Shown here in pieces: positions 54,241-63,756 of a stretch of DNA of 64,000 nt (position 1 is its first letter; each line of letters begins with the position of its first letter). The stretch spans positions 157,949-221,948 of the forward strand of contig NZ_FOKL01000010.1 of assembly GCF_900112025.1 (NCBI RefSeq), written 5' to 3'. A program made the translations under genes and the position numbers. The notes under the pieces are model-generated. The model saw only the letters and a list, made by a program, of their open reading frames with translations, was not told where the DNA came from and ran no database searches. The DNA is from Janthinobacterium sp. 344. GTDB lineage: Bacteria; Pseudomonadota; Gammaproteobacteria; Burkholderiales; Burkholderiaceae_D.

Positions 54241-56991
54241 TTACATGAACTTGTACTTCAGCTGGAAGGACAGCGAGCGGCCACGCGGGTCGGCCACGCG
54301 CGGATCCCAGCCGGCACCCACCACTTCATCCACGTTGTGCGCGGTGAATGGCGGATCGCGGTCGAACAGGTTCTGGATACCCACGGTGATGGTGGTATTT
54401 TTGAAGCCCGTGTAGGTGCCCGACAAGTTATACGTGGTGTAGCTGGAGACGTCGGGATTGAAGCCCGGCGGCGGCGTGCCCTTGCCACCGTTCGGCACCT
54501 GGTCCTTGTAGCCGGACGAGAAACTCTGGATCAGCAAGCCGCTCCAGTCGCCGCGCGACACGCCAAAGCTGGCATTGTGTTTCCAGCGCAAGTACAGGTC
54601 GCGCGTGTAAAACTTGCCGACCAGCTCCTGGTACTCCTGGCCTTGATACTCGGCAAACTTGAAGCTGTCCATATACGTGCCGTCCAGGGTAGCCGTCCAC
54701 TTCGCATCCTTGATCTTGCCTTCGCCGCGCAGACCCACGTCCAGGCCGCGCACCCGGCTGCCTGCCGCATTGATCCAGCCCGCCTGCACGTAGTCGATGG
54801 TACCGTCCGGCTTGCGGATGATGTACTGGTTCAGCGCCTGGTAGTTGGCCAGCACGATTTGCGGCGTGCGGTTCAGGATGCGGTCCTTGGTGTTGATGGC
54901 CCAGTAATCGAACGAGGCAGAGTATCCCTTGAATGGCTCGATGACAAAGCCGACGCTGCCCTGCTTCGACGTTTCCGGCTTCAAATTCGTGTTGCCGCCC
55001 GTCTTGTAGTCAAGGCGATCGATGGCGCAGTATTCGGGCACGCCCGGATGCTGGGCACAGCCTTGCTGGTCGACCACGCCATTCGGCAATTCCTGGCTCA
55101 GCGAACCGGAATACAGCTGCTGGAAGCTCGGTGCGAGGAAACCTTTGCTGGCCGAACCACGGAACAGCAGGAAGTCGGCAGGCTGGTAGCGGAACGCCAC
55201 TTTCGGATTCGTCGTCGCACCCACCAGGCTGTAATCGTCGCGGCGGATGGCCAGTTGCATTTCCAGGTCTTTCAACACCGGCACCAGCAATTCGGCATAC
55301 ACGGCCTTGACCGTGCGGCTGGCGTCGCTCAGTGCGGCATTGCCTGGCGCCAGCAGAATTTGCGTGGCATCGACGTCTTGCGCAAAGTTATAGCCTTCGC
55401 GGCGGAAATCAAAACCGGCCGCCATGGCCAGCGCGCCGGCCGGCAGCTGGAACAGCTCGCCGGAGACGGAGCCATCGATCTGCGTCAGCGTGGTCTTGCC
55501 GTGCTGGAAGGCGCCGCGGAACTTGGTCGACTCGATCAATTGCTTGGCCGCCTCCGTCTGGCTCTGGCCCGCGCCCACCCATGGATTGATGATGCCCGTG
55601 GCCAGCGCCGCGTACAGCTTGTCCGTGTAGGAATAGCCATCCGTCAGCTTGGTCTTGGTGCTGCTTTCGGCGCGCGAAATGCCGGCCTTGTAATCCCACT
55701 TGCCGAAGTTACCCTCGAAGCCGACCAGCACGCGGGCATTGTCGGTGGTGTTTTCCTGCGTGCGGTTGCCCACGTCGTTGGCGCGCCATTTGTAGGAAAT
55801 CGGCTTGGTGTTGTCGAACGTGGGAATGTAGGCCGACAGATCCTGGTAATACGCGCCGCCGACCGGATACACGGCCTTGTTGGCGATGGTCGCCTGCACC
55901 TGCATCGGCGTCAGGATGGCCGTGGCCTTGGTGCGCGAACCGAGCACCTCGACAAACATGCGGTGGTCGGGGGCCAGCTGGAAAGTGCCACGCGACAGCA
56001 GATTGGCACGCTCGACAGGGAATTGCAGCACATAGTCGGCGCCATAATCATAGGCGCACGAATACTTGGTGCGCAGCGGCGAGGTCACGTCTTTCCACAG
56101 TTCCGTCTGGTATTGCGACATGCCGGGAATCGTGTCGCACTTGCCCTGGAAGCTCAGCGGATTGGCTTGCAGGTACTTGTTTGGATCGCCCGGCAGCTGG
56201 AACGAGGCGCCCAGCGCCGTGCCGGCCCCTGCCATCTGGTTGGCGAACGGCGTGCCCGTGGTGTCGGGCGACAGGCCGCGGTCCGGCTGGAAACCGTTGA
56301 CGAAGGAACGGTCGCTGCCGTTCAGGCGCTGGGCCTTGTCGACGGTCAGGCTGGCCATGATGTTGTAGCGGTCTTCTTCCAGCGAACCCGTGCCCGCCAG
56401 CAGGGAAGCGCGGCGCGTGGCGCCGCCGCCGGCCTGCGTGTCATTCGTGGAAACGGAGGCTTCCACGCCGCTGTAATTGTTTTTCAGGATGAAATTGATC
56501 ACGCCGCCGATGGCGTCCGTGCCGTAGATGGCCGAGGCGCCATCCTTGAGGATTTCCACGCGCGAGATGGCGCCCAGCGGGATCGAGTTCAGATCGACCG
56601 ACTTGCCGCTGGCGCCGTGCGTGGCGATGCGGCGGCCGTTCAACAGCACCAGGGTGCTCGACGGTCCCAGGCCGCGCAGCGAGGCGAACGAAGCGCCGCC
56701 GCTGACCCGGTCGGCATCGGCGCCAAACACGTTATTGCCTGAAGTCATGTTATCGGCGCCCGTGCCGTTCGCCGACAGGGTGCGCACCAGTTGCTCGGTG
56801 GTCGTGATGCCCTGTTTTTCGATCTGGTCGAAGGTGATGACTTGCACCGGCAGCGCGCCTTCCTTGGCCACGCGCTTGATGCTGCTGCCCGTCACTTCCA
56901 CCCGTTGCAGCGCTGGTGCCGCGTCCTGTGCCATCACCGGCCCTACCACCCCCATCAATGCCACCAACTGCGCTAGCTTTTTCAATTTCAC
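54241..56991 (-). CDS. TonB-dependent outer-membrane receptor
   Basis: The 916-residue receptor has a signal peptide (LVALMGVVGPVMA), a plug domain (RVEVTGSSIKRV, VRTLSANGTG, ASLRGLGPSSTLVLLNGRR, VEILKDGASAIYGTDAIGGVINFIL) and a barrel ending in a terminal aromatic-Phe pattern (LSFQLKYKFM). There is no STN domain, so it does not signal to an ECF factor. The plug type is common among peptide/carbohydrate receptors of this lineage. The substrate is unknown. It lies between an LD-carboxypeptidase and a peptide-type binding protein, which may hint at peptide or muropeptide uptake. Confidence 0.93.
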   Translation of the reverse strand: MKLKKLAQLVALMGVVGPVMAQDAAPALQRVEVTGSSIKRVAKEGALPVQVITFDQIEKQGITTTEQLVRTLSANGTGADNMTSGNNVFGADADRVSGGASFASLRGLGPSSTLVLLNGRRIATHGASGKSVDLNSIPLGAISRVEILKDGASAIYGTDAIGGVINFILKNNYSGVEASVSTNDTQAGGGATRRASLLAGTGSLEEDRYNIMASLTVDKAQRLNGSDRSFVNGFQPDRGLSPDTTGTPFANQMAGAGTALGASFQLPGDPNKYLQANPLSFQGKCDTIPGMSQYQTELWKDVTSPLRTKYSCAYDYGADYVLQFPVERANLLSRGTFQLAPDHRMFVEVLGSRTKATAILTPMQVQATIANKAVYPVGGAYYQDLSAYIPTFDNTKPISYKWRANDVGNRTQENTTDNARVLVGFEGNFGKWDYKAGISRAESSTKTKLTDGYSYTDKLYAALATGIINPWVGAGQSQTEAAKQLIESTKFRGAFQHGKTTLTQIDGSVSGELFQLPAGALAMAAGFDFRREGYNFAQDVDATQILLAPGNAALSDASRTVKAVYAELLVPVLKDLEMQLAIRRDDYSLVGATTNPKVAFRYQPADFLLFRGSASKGFLAPSFQQLYSGSLSQELPNGVVDQQGCAQHPGVPEYCAIDRLDYKTGGNTNLKPETSKQGSVGFVIEPFKGYSASFDYWAINTKDRILNRTPQIVLANYQALNQYIIRKPDGTIDYVQAGWINAAGSRVRGLDVGLRGEGKIKDAKWTATLDGTYMDSFKFAEYQGQEYQELVGKFYTRDLYLRWKHNASFGVSRGDWSGLLIQSFSSGYKDQVPNGGKGTPPPGFNPDVSSYTTYNLSGTYTGFKNTTITVGIQNLFDRDPPFTAHNVDEVVGAGWDPRVADPRGRSLSFQLKYKFM

Positions 56992-57209
56992 AGGTCTTCT
57001 CCTTGTTGGGCAATCGAAACTTGAGTTATCAAGTCAGGCTGTTTTTTTCACGTCGCTTTGTCTGTCTCGCGGTACATTTTTTTATGACATTTGCGCATGA
57101 CTTTATTTGTTTTCATTTTCAGAGTAGCGCGATGCATCCGAGCCCAGCCAATGAAAAATGCTTTCCTAACCATAACTTTTTGGAATGAATGCCCTTTTCA
57201 ATGGCGGGG

Positions 57210-59015
57210 TCACTTGCCTGCGGGGCGGCCCTTGGCGGTATCGATGTCCAGGTAGCGCCAGGACGTGAATTCCACGGGGTGGCGCCTGTAGTTTTTTAGC
57301 CACGGTTGCTGCAGGTCGGCAGAGATGGGATGCGTCAGCAGCACCCACGGCGTGTAGGCGTGGATCAGCTGAAACAGGTCGAAGTACAGACTGCGTCGGC
57401 GCGGCGTATCGGATAGCAGGCGCGCCTCCTCATAGCGTTTATTGTAATCGGGCAAGTTGAAGCGGGCATAGTTGGCGCGGCCAACGTTGCCGCCATACAA
57501 CAATTGCATAAAGTTATCGCCGTCGGGGAAGTCGGCGATCCAGTTGGTCTCGAACATCTGCACCTTGCCCAGGCGCGAGGCCTTGATGATCTCCGTCTTC
57601 TTGTCGCTTTTAAACTCCACGCGCAGGCCGATGGCGTTCAGGTTGCGGCGCCACAATTCGTCGCGCAGGCGTCCCACCGTGCTCGGCTCCGTGTGCATGG
57701 TCAGCATCAAGGGCGTGCCGTCGGGCTGCGTGCGGAAACCGTCGGCGCCCGCCTTGTAGCCGAAGCGCTCCAGCAGGGCGCGCGCCAGCGCCGGATCGTA
57801 GCCCACAGGGCTGCGGTAGCTCTTGTCATAGCCGAGCACGTTGGGCGGCAGCGGCGATTGCGCCGGCAAGGCCAGCCCTTTTTTGAGCAACGCGATATCT
57901 TCGCGGCTGTTGTAGCTGAGCGCGATGGCGCGCCGCAGGGCCAGCTTGTCTTTGGTATAGCCACCCAGCACGGGGTCGTCCATGTTCATCCACATGTAAT
58001 ACGTCTGCAGCACGGGAAAGCGCGTCAGCTGCAAGCCCTTGGCGGCCAGCGCCGGTTTCAGGGCGCCGTTTTCCAGCACCATGTCCGTCATCGATTCGGG
58101 CACTTGTTCCAGGTAATCGAATTCGCCTTTCAGGAAACCCAGCATGCGCGACTGGTATTCCTCGACGATGCGCACTTCGATGCGTTCGACCAGCGGCAAG
58201 CGCTGGCCTTCCAGCGCACTGGCGATGGCCTGCGCGTCGGCCGGCAAGGCGGCCAGCGCCTTCGCTTCCGTATGGAACACGGTCGGGCGGAAGGTCGGAT
58301 TGGCCTGCAGCACGATCTTGTCGCTGCGCTTCCATTCCTTCACCATGAACGGTCCCGTACCCACGGGATGGTTGCCGACCTGCCCCGGCGCCGCATACGC
58401 TTCGGCCACTTCGCGCGCCACCACGGCGGTCGCCGGCATGGCCAGGTAAAACAGGAAGTTCGGGTCGATGGCGTTCAGGCGGATGCGCAAGGTGTATTTG
58501 TCCAGCGCCTGCAAGCCGGCGATCGGCGTGTCGTAGCTGAATTTGGTTTTCAGGGCCGCATCGCCCACCAGCTTATCTTCCAGCAAGAACAACCACGGCG
58601 ACTTCAGGCCGGGGTCATACAGCCGCGTCAGGCTGTACACATAATCCTGCGCCGTCACTTCGCGCGGCTTGCCCTTGAAGGCGGGATCGGGCGTGAAGAA
58701 AATACCGGGCTGCAAGTGAAAGGTATACGTGCGCCCGCCATCTTCCACCGTCGGCATGGCGCGCGCCGTGTTGCCCTGCAGTTGCACCGGGCGCGCCAGG
58801 TAGTCGTAGCGCAGCAGCGAATCAAAGATGTTTTCCATCAAATTTAAACTGGCCAGGTCCGAGGCCACGGCCGGATCCAGGCCCGTCTCGCTGGTGCTCA
58901 AGAATAAGTGCAGGGTCTTGTTTGCGCGGGCATCGGTGGCGGCATGCGCGGGCGCCATGAAAAGCGTCAACAGGGCCAGGCCGGCGGCGCAGGCGGTTTT
59001 GCGTAAAAACATCAT
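57210..59015 (-). CDS. ABC transporter substrate-binding protein, family 5 (oligopeptide type)
   Basis: The 601-residue periplasmic protein has a signal peptide (ending MAPAHA near residue 25) and the SBP_bac_5 layout (LSTSETGLDPAVASDLASLNLMENIFDSL, YTFHLQPGIFFTPDPAFKGKPREVTAQDYVYSLTRL, RRAIALSYN). It binds peptides or similar solutes. No permease genes are adjacent, so it may serve a transporter encoded elsewhere or act as an orphan. It lies 218 nt upstream of the TonB-dependent receptor on the same strand. Confidence 0.9.
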   Translation of the reverse strand: MMFLRKTACAAGLALLTLFMAPAHAATDARANKTLHLFLSTSETGLDPAVASDLASLNLMENIFDSLLRYDYLARPVQLQGNTARAMPTVEDGGRTYTFHLQPGIFFTPDPAFKGKPREVTAQDYVYSLTRLYDPGLKSPWLFLLEDKLVGDAALKTKFSYDTPIAGLQALDKYTLRIRLNAIDPNFLFYLAMPATAVVAREVAEAYAAPGQVGNHPVGTGPFMVKEWKRSDKIVLQANPTFRPTVFHTEAKALAALPADAQAIASALEGQRLPLVERIEVRIVEEYQSRMLGFLKGEFDYLEQVPESMTDMVLENGALKPALAAKGLQLTRFPVLQTYYMWMNMDDPVLGGYTKDKLALRRAIALSYNSREDIALLKKGLALPAQSPLPPNVLGYDKSYRSPVGYDPALARALLERFGYKAGADGFRTQPDGTPLMLTMHTEPSTVGRLRDELWRRNLNAIGLRVEFKSDKKTEIIKASRLGKVQMFETNWIADFPDGDNFMQLLYGGNVGRANYARFNLPDYNKRYEEARLLSDTPRRRSLYFDLFQLIHAYTPWVLLTHPISADLQQPWLKNYRRHPVEFTSWRYLDIDTAKGRPAGK

Positions 59016-59228
59016 CAGTGATCCAGTGCAGACAAGGTAACGAACAGCGACAAGCGACAGGCATCCCCCACACTACGCGGGCAAGCGACGGGGCGCCAAT
59101 GAAAACAGGCTGCCAGCTTATAACTTTTTGGCATGCGATTGCTGCATTCTTTCATCAACTCGTATCGGGCTGCCCCTATACTTTGTTTGCAGACATTTTT
59201 CACTCCCGACACACAGAACTGATCGCAT

Positions 59229-60467
59229 ATGGCACTTAATTACATCTGGTCCGGCTTTTTCCTCGTTGGCTTCCTGGCCGCAGTGCTGCAGTGGCTGTTT
59301 CTCGGCGATACCGATATCTTCAAGCGCATCATCGATGGCACGTTCGAAACGGCGCGCATGGGCGTGATGGATATCGCCCTGCCGCTGGCGGGCGTGATGA
59401 CCTTGTGGCTCGGCATCATGAACATCGGTGAAAAGGCGGGGATTGTCGGCTGGCTGGCGAAAGTCATCGCGCCCTTCTTTTCGCGTATCTTCCCGGAAAT
59501 TCCCAAGGACCATCCGGCCACGGGCCACATGGTGATGAATTTTTCGGCCAACCTGCTGGGCCTGGACAATGCGGCCACGCCCTTCGGTCTGAAAGCCATG
59601 GAAAGCCTGCAGACCCTGAACCCGAACAAGGAAGAGGCGACGAACGCGCAGATCATGTTCCTCGTGCTGCACACCTCGGGCCTGACCCTGATTCCGCTGG
59701 CTATCATGGCGCAGCGCTCCATCCTCGGCGCAGCCGATCCGTCCGACATCTTTATTCCGTGCATGATCGCCACCTATGTGGCCACCATGGTCGGCATCAT
59801 CACGGTGTCCATCAAGCAGCGCATCAACCTGCTGAACCGCGTCGTGCTGGGCTGGATGGGCGGCATGACGAGCGCCATCGTCGCCATGATCTGGTACTTC
59901 ACGCAATACCTGACGAAACAGGAAATCGAGCTGGTCTCGAAGGTGGTCAGCAACCTGGTGTTGATCAGCGTCATCGCCATCTTCATCATCGGCGCCCTGC
60001 GCAAGAAGGTGAACGTGTACGACGCCTTCATCGAGGGGGCGAAAGGCGGCATCCAGACGTCGATCACCGTGATTCCCTATCTGGTCGGCATGCTGGTGGC
60101 CATCAGCGTCATCCGCAACGCGGGCGTGTTCAACTTCCTGATGAGCGGCATGAACTGGTTCTTCGCCAACCTGGGCATCAATACGGACTTCGTGCCGGCC
60201 CTGCCGACGGCCATGATGAAGCCGCTCAGCGGCTCGGGTTCGAAAGCCATGATGATCGATGCCATGAATACCTACGGCGTCGACTCGTTTGTCGGCCGCC
60301 TGGCCTGCGTCTTCCAGGGCTCGGCCGATACCACATTCTATATCGTGGCCCTGTATTTCGGTTCCGTCGGCATCCGCAAGACGCGGTATGCCATCACGGC
60401 CGGCCTGATCGCCGATCTGGCTGGCGTGATCACGGCCGTCTTCGTCGCCTACGTCTTTTTCCATTAA
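59229..60467 (+). CDS. SpmA-SpmB fused membrane protein (nucleoside recognition domain)
   Basis: The 412-residue protein has a dozen hydrophobic segments and two Gate-type domains, one in each half, homologous to Bacillus SpmA and SpmB. Typical segments are MVMNFSANLLGLDNAATPFGLKAMESLQ in the first half and GVFNFLMSGMNWFFANLGI with FQGSADTTFYIVALYFGSVGIRKTRYA in the second. The fused form is common in Gram-negative bacteria that do not sporulate; its role may be nucleoside or metabolite transport. It is followed after 8 nt by dacB on the same strand. Confidence 0.9.
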   Translation: MALNYIWSGFFLVGFLAAVLQWLFLGDTDIFKRIIDGTFETARMGVMDIALPLAGVMTLWLGIMNIGEKAGIVGWLAKVIAPFFSRIFPEIPKDHPATGHMVMNFSANLLGLDNAATPFGLKAMESLQTLNPNKEEATNAQIMFLVLHTSGLTLIPLAIMAQRSILGAADPSDIFIPCMIATYVATMVGIITVSIKQRINLLNRVVLGWMGGMTSAIVAMIWYFTQYLTKQEIELVSKVVSNLVLISVIAIFIIGALRKKVNVYDAFIEGAKGGIQTSITVIPYLVGMLVAISVIRNAGVFNFLMSGMNWFFANLGINTDFVPALPTAMMKPLSGSGSKAMMIDAMNTYGVDSFVGRLACVFQGSADTTFYIVALYFGSVGIRKTRYAITAGLIADLAGVITAVFVAYVFFH

Positions 60468-60475
60468 GGAGCACC

Positions 60476-61978
60476 ATGCTACGTCCTGTTCTGCTGGCTG
60501 CGCTGTTGGCAGGTCTTGGCCTGTCGAATGCGCAAGCGCAATTGCCCGAATCCGTCAGCCTGCTGCTGCGCAGCGCGAATATTCCGGAAGACGCCATGGG
60601 CGCCATCGTCTTGCGCGGCAACACCACCGTGCTGTCGCATGGGGCCGAGCGCAGCATGCAACCCGCGTCCACCATGAAGCTGGTGACGACGGCCGTGGGC
60701 CTGGAGCAATTAGGCCCCATCTTCCGCGGCCGCACGGAGCTGCGCACCAGCGCCGACGTCATCAATGGCGTGCTGAAGGGCGACCTGATCCTGCGCGGCG
60801 GCGCCGATACGGATTTCAATGCGGACGTGCTGGCGCACATGCTGCAAACCCTGCGCACGCAAGGCATCGTGAAAATCAAGGGCGACCTGATCCTCGACCG
60901 CCAGCTGTTCCAGCCGGCCCGACCCGATATCGGTGCGCCGCCCTTCGATGAATCGGCCGAATTCCGCTACAACGTCATCCCCGATGCCTTGTTGCTGAAT
61001 ACCAATCTGATCGATATCGACATCAGCGCGACGGACCGTAAATTGACTTTCCAGATGCAGCCGGTGCTGGAGAATGTCAGCATCACGAGCGACATGAAGC
61101 TCATCAAGGGCAATTGCGCCAGGTGGGAAGATGGCTGGCGGCCACCAGAGTACCAACGCGATGCCAGCGGCAAGCTGCAAGTGATATTGCACGGTACTTT
61201 CCCGCAGAATTGCAGCAAGTCCACCAGCATCAATGTGCTCGACCGTAATGACTATGCGGACCGGCTGTTCCGCGCTACCTGGAAACGCCTGGGCGGCACC
61301 ATCACGGGCAGTGTGCGCGAAGCGCCAAGCACGGGCATGCCGCCCACGGCCGAACCCGTTGGCACGCGCATGCTGGCCGACCACGTGGCCCGGGCCTTGC
61401 CGGAAGTGCTGCGTGACATCAACAAAACGTCCGACAACACCCTGGCCCGCACTTTATTTCTGAGCCTGGGCAGCTTGCAAAGCGATGGCTGGCTGGGCAG
61501 CCGCCCCGCCGCCATGGCGGCACCGGAAGACACGGCCAGCCGGGCACGGCAAGTGATCCAGGAATGGTTCCAGCGGCACAATATCACTACCCAGGGCATG
61601 CTGGTCGACAACGGTTCCGGCTTGTCGCGCACGGGGCGCATTGCACCGGCGCAGTTGGCCGGTGTCTTGCAGGCGATGCAGTACAGCCCGTGGGCGCCCG
61701 AGTTCCAGTCCAGCCTGCCCATCGTGGCGCTGGACGGCACCATGCGCAAGCGCCTGCTGAACAGCCCGGCCGCCGCGCGGGCCCGCATCAAGACGGGGAC
61801 GTTAAAGAATGTGGTCGCCATCGCCGGCTATGTGCCCGACGCCAACAACCAGTTGTGCGTGGTGGTCGCCATGATCAATAGCGACTTGGTGGGCAACGGC
61901 AACGGCCGCGCCGCCGTCGATGCCCTGATCGAGTGGGTAGCCAGGAGCGGCGCCACGCCGGTGGTGGCGGGCCAATAA
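60476..61978 (+). CDS. dacB: D-alanyl-D-alanine carboxypeptidase/endopeptidase (PBP4 type)
   Basis: This class C penicillin-binding protein trims D-Ala from peptidoglycan and can cut cross-links. The 500-residue protein has a signal peptide (cleavage after SNAQA), the SXXK motif S65-T-M-K68 (QPASTMKLV), the SXN motif (KTSDNTLAR) and the KTG motif (RIKTGTLKNVVAIAGY). I chose the ATG at 60476, which has AAGGAG at the right spacing, and not the earlier open frame, which overlaps the upstream gene. Confidence 0.95.
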   Translation: MLRPVLLAALLAGLGLSNAQAQLPESVSLLLRSANIPEDAMGAIVLRGNTTVLSHGAERSMQPASTMKLVTTAVGLEQLGPIFRGRTELRTSADVINGVLKGDLILRGGADTDFNADVLAHMLQTLRTQGIVKIKGDLILDRQLFQPARPDIGAPPFDESAEFRYNVIPDALLLNTNLIDIDISATDRKLTFQMQPVLENVSITSDMKLIKGNCARWEDGWRPPEYQRDASGKLQVILHGTFPQNCSKSTSINVLDRNDYADRLFRATWKRLGGTITGSVREAPSTGMPPTAEPVGTRMLADHVARALPEVLRDINKTSDNTLARTLFLSLGSLQSDGWLGSRPAAMAAPEDTASRARQVIQEWFQRHNITTQGMLVDNGSGLSRTGRIAPAQLAGVLQAMQYSPWAPEFQSSLPIVALDGTMRKRLLNSPAAARARIKTGTLKNVVAIAGYVPDANNQLCVVVAMINSDLVGNGNGRAAVDALIEWVARSGATPVVAGQ

Positions 61979-61993
61979 GGCCGGTGCAGCGGC

Positions 61994-62842
61994 CTAGCGT
62001 GGTGCGCTGGCAAAGGCCAGGCGCAGCACGTAGGCGGCGACGGCGCCGATGAGCAGGATCGTCACCAGCGATGCTTCCACACCGAAGGCGCCGCCCGTCA
62101 GCATGACATTGCCCGCCAGTTCGCCATGCAGCAGGCCGTCCGTGGCCGCGTGGCCCGATACCGCCGAAGAAAATACTTGGCTGACACAGTAATTCCAGCC
62201 GACATGCGTGCCGATGCAAACCCACAGGCGACGCGTCCGCATGTACAGTGCGGCCTGCAGCACGCCATAGGTGACAATCGCGGCGATGGCCAGCAGCGAA
62301 AAACCGGCATTGGGCAAATGGGCCAGGGCGAACACCAGCGATGAAATCACGATGGCGGCCTTGCTGCCCAATGCACGTGCCGTCACGCCGAACAGGATGC
62401 CGCGAAACATCATTTCCTCGGCCATGCCGACCAGTACCAGTTCGGCCAGCGGCAGCAACAGCATGGCATGCACGGCATTGACGCCACTCAATTGATATAC
62501 GCCCAGCGCTGCCAGCACGGCAAAGGTGAGGCAGACCAGCCCGGCGCCAAGCAGCAGTCCACGCCCCAGTTCACGCGCCATGCCCGGCATCGCCAATTCG
62601 CTCGGCTGGCGCTTTTCGATATGGCGCACATAAAAACGGTAGCCGCACCACACCAATATTGCCGCCAGCAACTGCGGCCACAGGATGCGGTAGGGCTTGT
62701 CCACCAGTTGGGAAGCGGTGCCCATCACCAGCGGTATCCAGGCAAAGGTGAGGACCATGCCCAGCACAATCTGCACCAGGGGATAGGCCAGCAGGCGGGC
62801 CAGAGGGGATTTTTTTGTTGCCATGCTCAGGGTATTGTCCAT
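61994..62842 (-). CDS. CPBP family intramembrane metalloprotease
   Basis: The 282-residue protein is multi-spanning, with the three CPBP motifs: EEMMFRGILFG (EExxxR), FALAHLPNAG (FxxxH) and GTHVGWNYCVS (HxxxN). It starts with a GAGGA site 8 nt upstream and lies 22 nt after the MarR gene on the same strand. The substrate is unknown; related proteins process prenylated substrates or bacteriocin peptides. Confidence 0.92.
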   Translation of the reverse strand: MDNTLSMATKKSPLARLLAYPLVQIVLGMVLTFAWIPLVMGTASQLVDKPYRILWPQLLAAILVWCGYRFYVRHIEKRQPSELAMPGMARELGRGLLLGAGLVCLTFAVLAALGVYQLSGVNAVHAMLLLPLAELVLVGMAEEMMFRGILFGVTARALGSKAAIVISSLVFALAHLPNAGFSLLAIAAIVTYGVLQAALYMRTRRLWVCIGTHVGWNYCVSQVFSSAVSGHAATDGLLHGELAGNVMLTGGAFGVEASLVTILLIGAVAAYVLRLAFASAPR

Positions 62843-62864
62843 CGTCGCTTTCCTCAGATAGTTT

Positions 62865-63338
62865 TCAGGGCGTTGTTTTTAGCTGCTTGCTTGTATCGCG
62901 GATGCGCTCGCCAAATGAACGCTGTTCCAACACCGTGATGGCTTGCGCCAGGCATGTGGATAAAGGAAATGCCAATTCCGCATCCAGGCTGTCGGCAGCA
63001 CACTTGGTCGCCTGCCAGCACCTCTGCAGATGGGGCAGCAGTGCCTCACCCTGGCTGCTCAGGCGTACCACGCGCTGACGGCCATCCTCGCCACCGGCAG
63101 CCACCAGCAGCAAGCCTTCCTTTTTCATCAGCGCCACCGTCTGGGTGACGGCCGGCTGCGTGATGCCTGCCAGCTCGGCCAACTGGCCGATGGTCGCGCT
63201 CTGCTGTTGCGCCAGTACCCGCATCACGGGCGTGTAGCGCGGCCGGTAATCGAGGCCCGCGTCCGCGTAGGCTTGCTGGACGGCGCCGTCCAGCAGTTCG
63301 ATCAGGTGGCGTAGTTGTGTTCCGAGTCCTTGTTTCAT
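62865..63338 (-). CDS. MarR-family transcriptional regulator
   Basis: The 157-residue regulator has the winged HTH (ATIGQLAELAGITQPAVTQTVALMKKEGLLL, then GGEDGRQRVVRLSSQGEALLP). I start at 63338 because the sequence upstream is out-of-family and because a perfect palindrome sits just before this ATG. It probably represses itself and the CPBP protease gene 22 nt downstream. The ligand is unknown. Confidence 0.9.
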   Translation of the reverse strand: MKQGLGTQLRHLIELLDGAVQQAYADAGLDYRPRYTPVMRVLAQQQSATIGQLAELAGITQPAVTQTVALMKKEGLLLVAAGGEDGRQRVVRLSSQGEALLPHLQRCWQATKCAADSLDAELAFPLSTCLAQAITVLEQRSFGERIRDTSKQLKTTP

Positions 63339-63355
63339 GTAGTGATAGTAACAGC

Positions 63356-63379
63356 ATTTATATAAGCACTTATATAAAT
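63356..63379. promoter_or_regulatory. Palindromic operator of the MarR-type regulator
   Basis: ATTTATATAAG (63356-63366) and CTTATATAAAT (63369-63379) form a perfect 11-bp inverted repeat with a CA centre, 17 nt before the marR start. It overlaps where the promoter should be, so it is a natural repressor site for the dimeric regulator. Confidence 0.65.
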
Positions 63380-63461
63380 ACTGAAAGGTGTTGCATTTTA
63401 TGCACAATGCACCAGGTGGGTGCCCGAAGAAAGGAGGGGAAGTGGCGAGAAACCGCCAGAC

Positions 63462-63495
63462 AAAAAAAAACCCGACCATTGCTGATCGGGTTTTT
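63462..63495 (-). terminator. Terminator of the rRNA operon
   Basis: Read on the minus strand, AAAAACCCGATC and GGTCGGGTTTTT form a 12-bp stem (one G-T pair) followed by a run of T. It lies 19 nt past the end of the 5S gene, the usual spot for the rRNA operon terminator. The plus strand also ends in T, so it may work both ways. Confidence 0.8.
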
Positions 63496-63514
63496 CTCTT
63501 ACTGCGAATAACAA

Positions 63515-63629
63515 GCCTGACGATAACCTACTTTCACACTGGTTGCAGCACTATCATCGGCGCAAAGTTGTTTCACGGTCCTGTTCGGGATGGGAAGGGG
63601 TGGGACCAACTTGCTATGGTCATCAGGCA
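63515..63629 (-). rRNA. rrf: 5S ribosomal RNA
   Basis: The 115-nt sequence begins TGCCTGATGACC and ends with the complementary TCGTCAGGC. Inside are the universal CCATCCCGAACAG-type loop segment (ACCCCTTCCCATCCCGAAC) and the 3' arm. It follows the 23S gene by 127 nt on the same strand. Confidence 0.93.
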
Positions 63630-63756
63630 TAACTTGGACGACATACTGTCCCCTGTAGGGCAACAGCTGTCTGAATCTGGAAGAAGCAAAGATTAAGGGT
63701 AATGAATGGTATCAACAAACACACAACGTTGTACCGTCTTATCCTCTGTACCTGCT

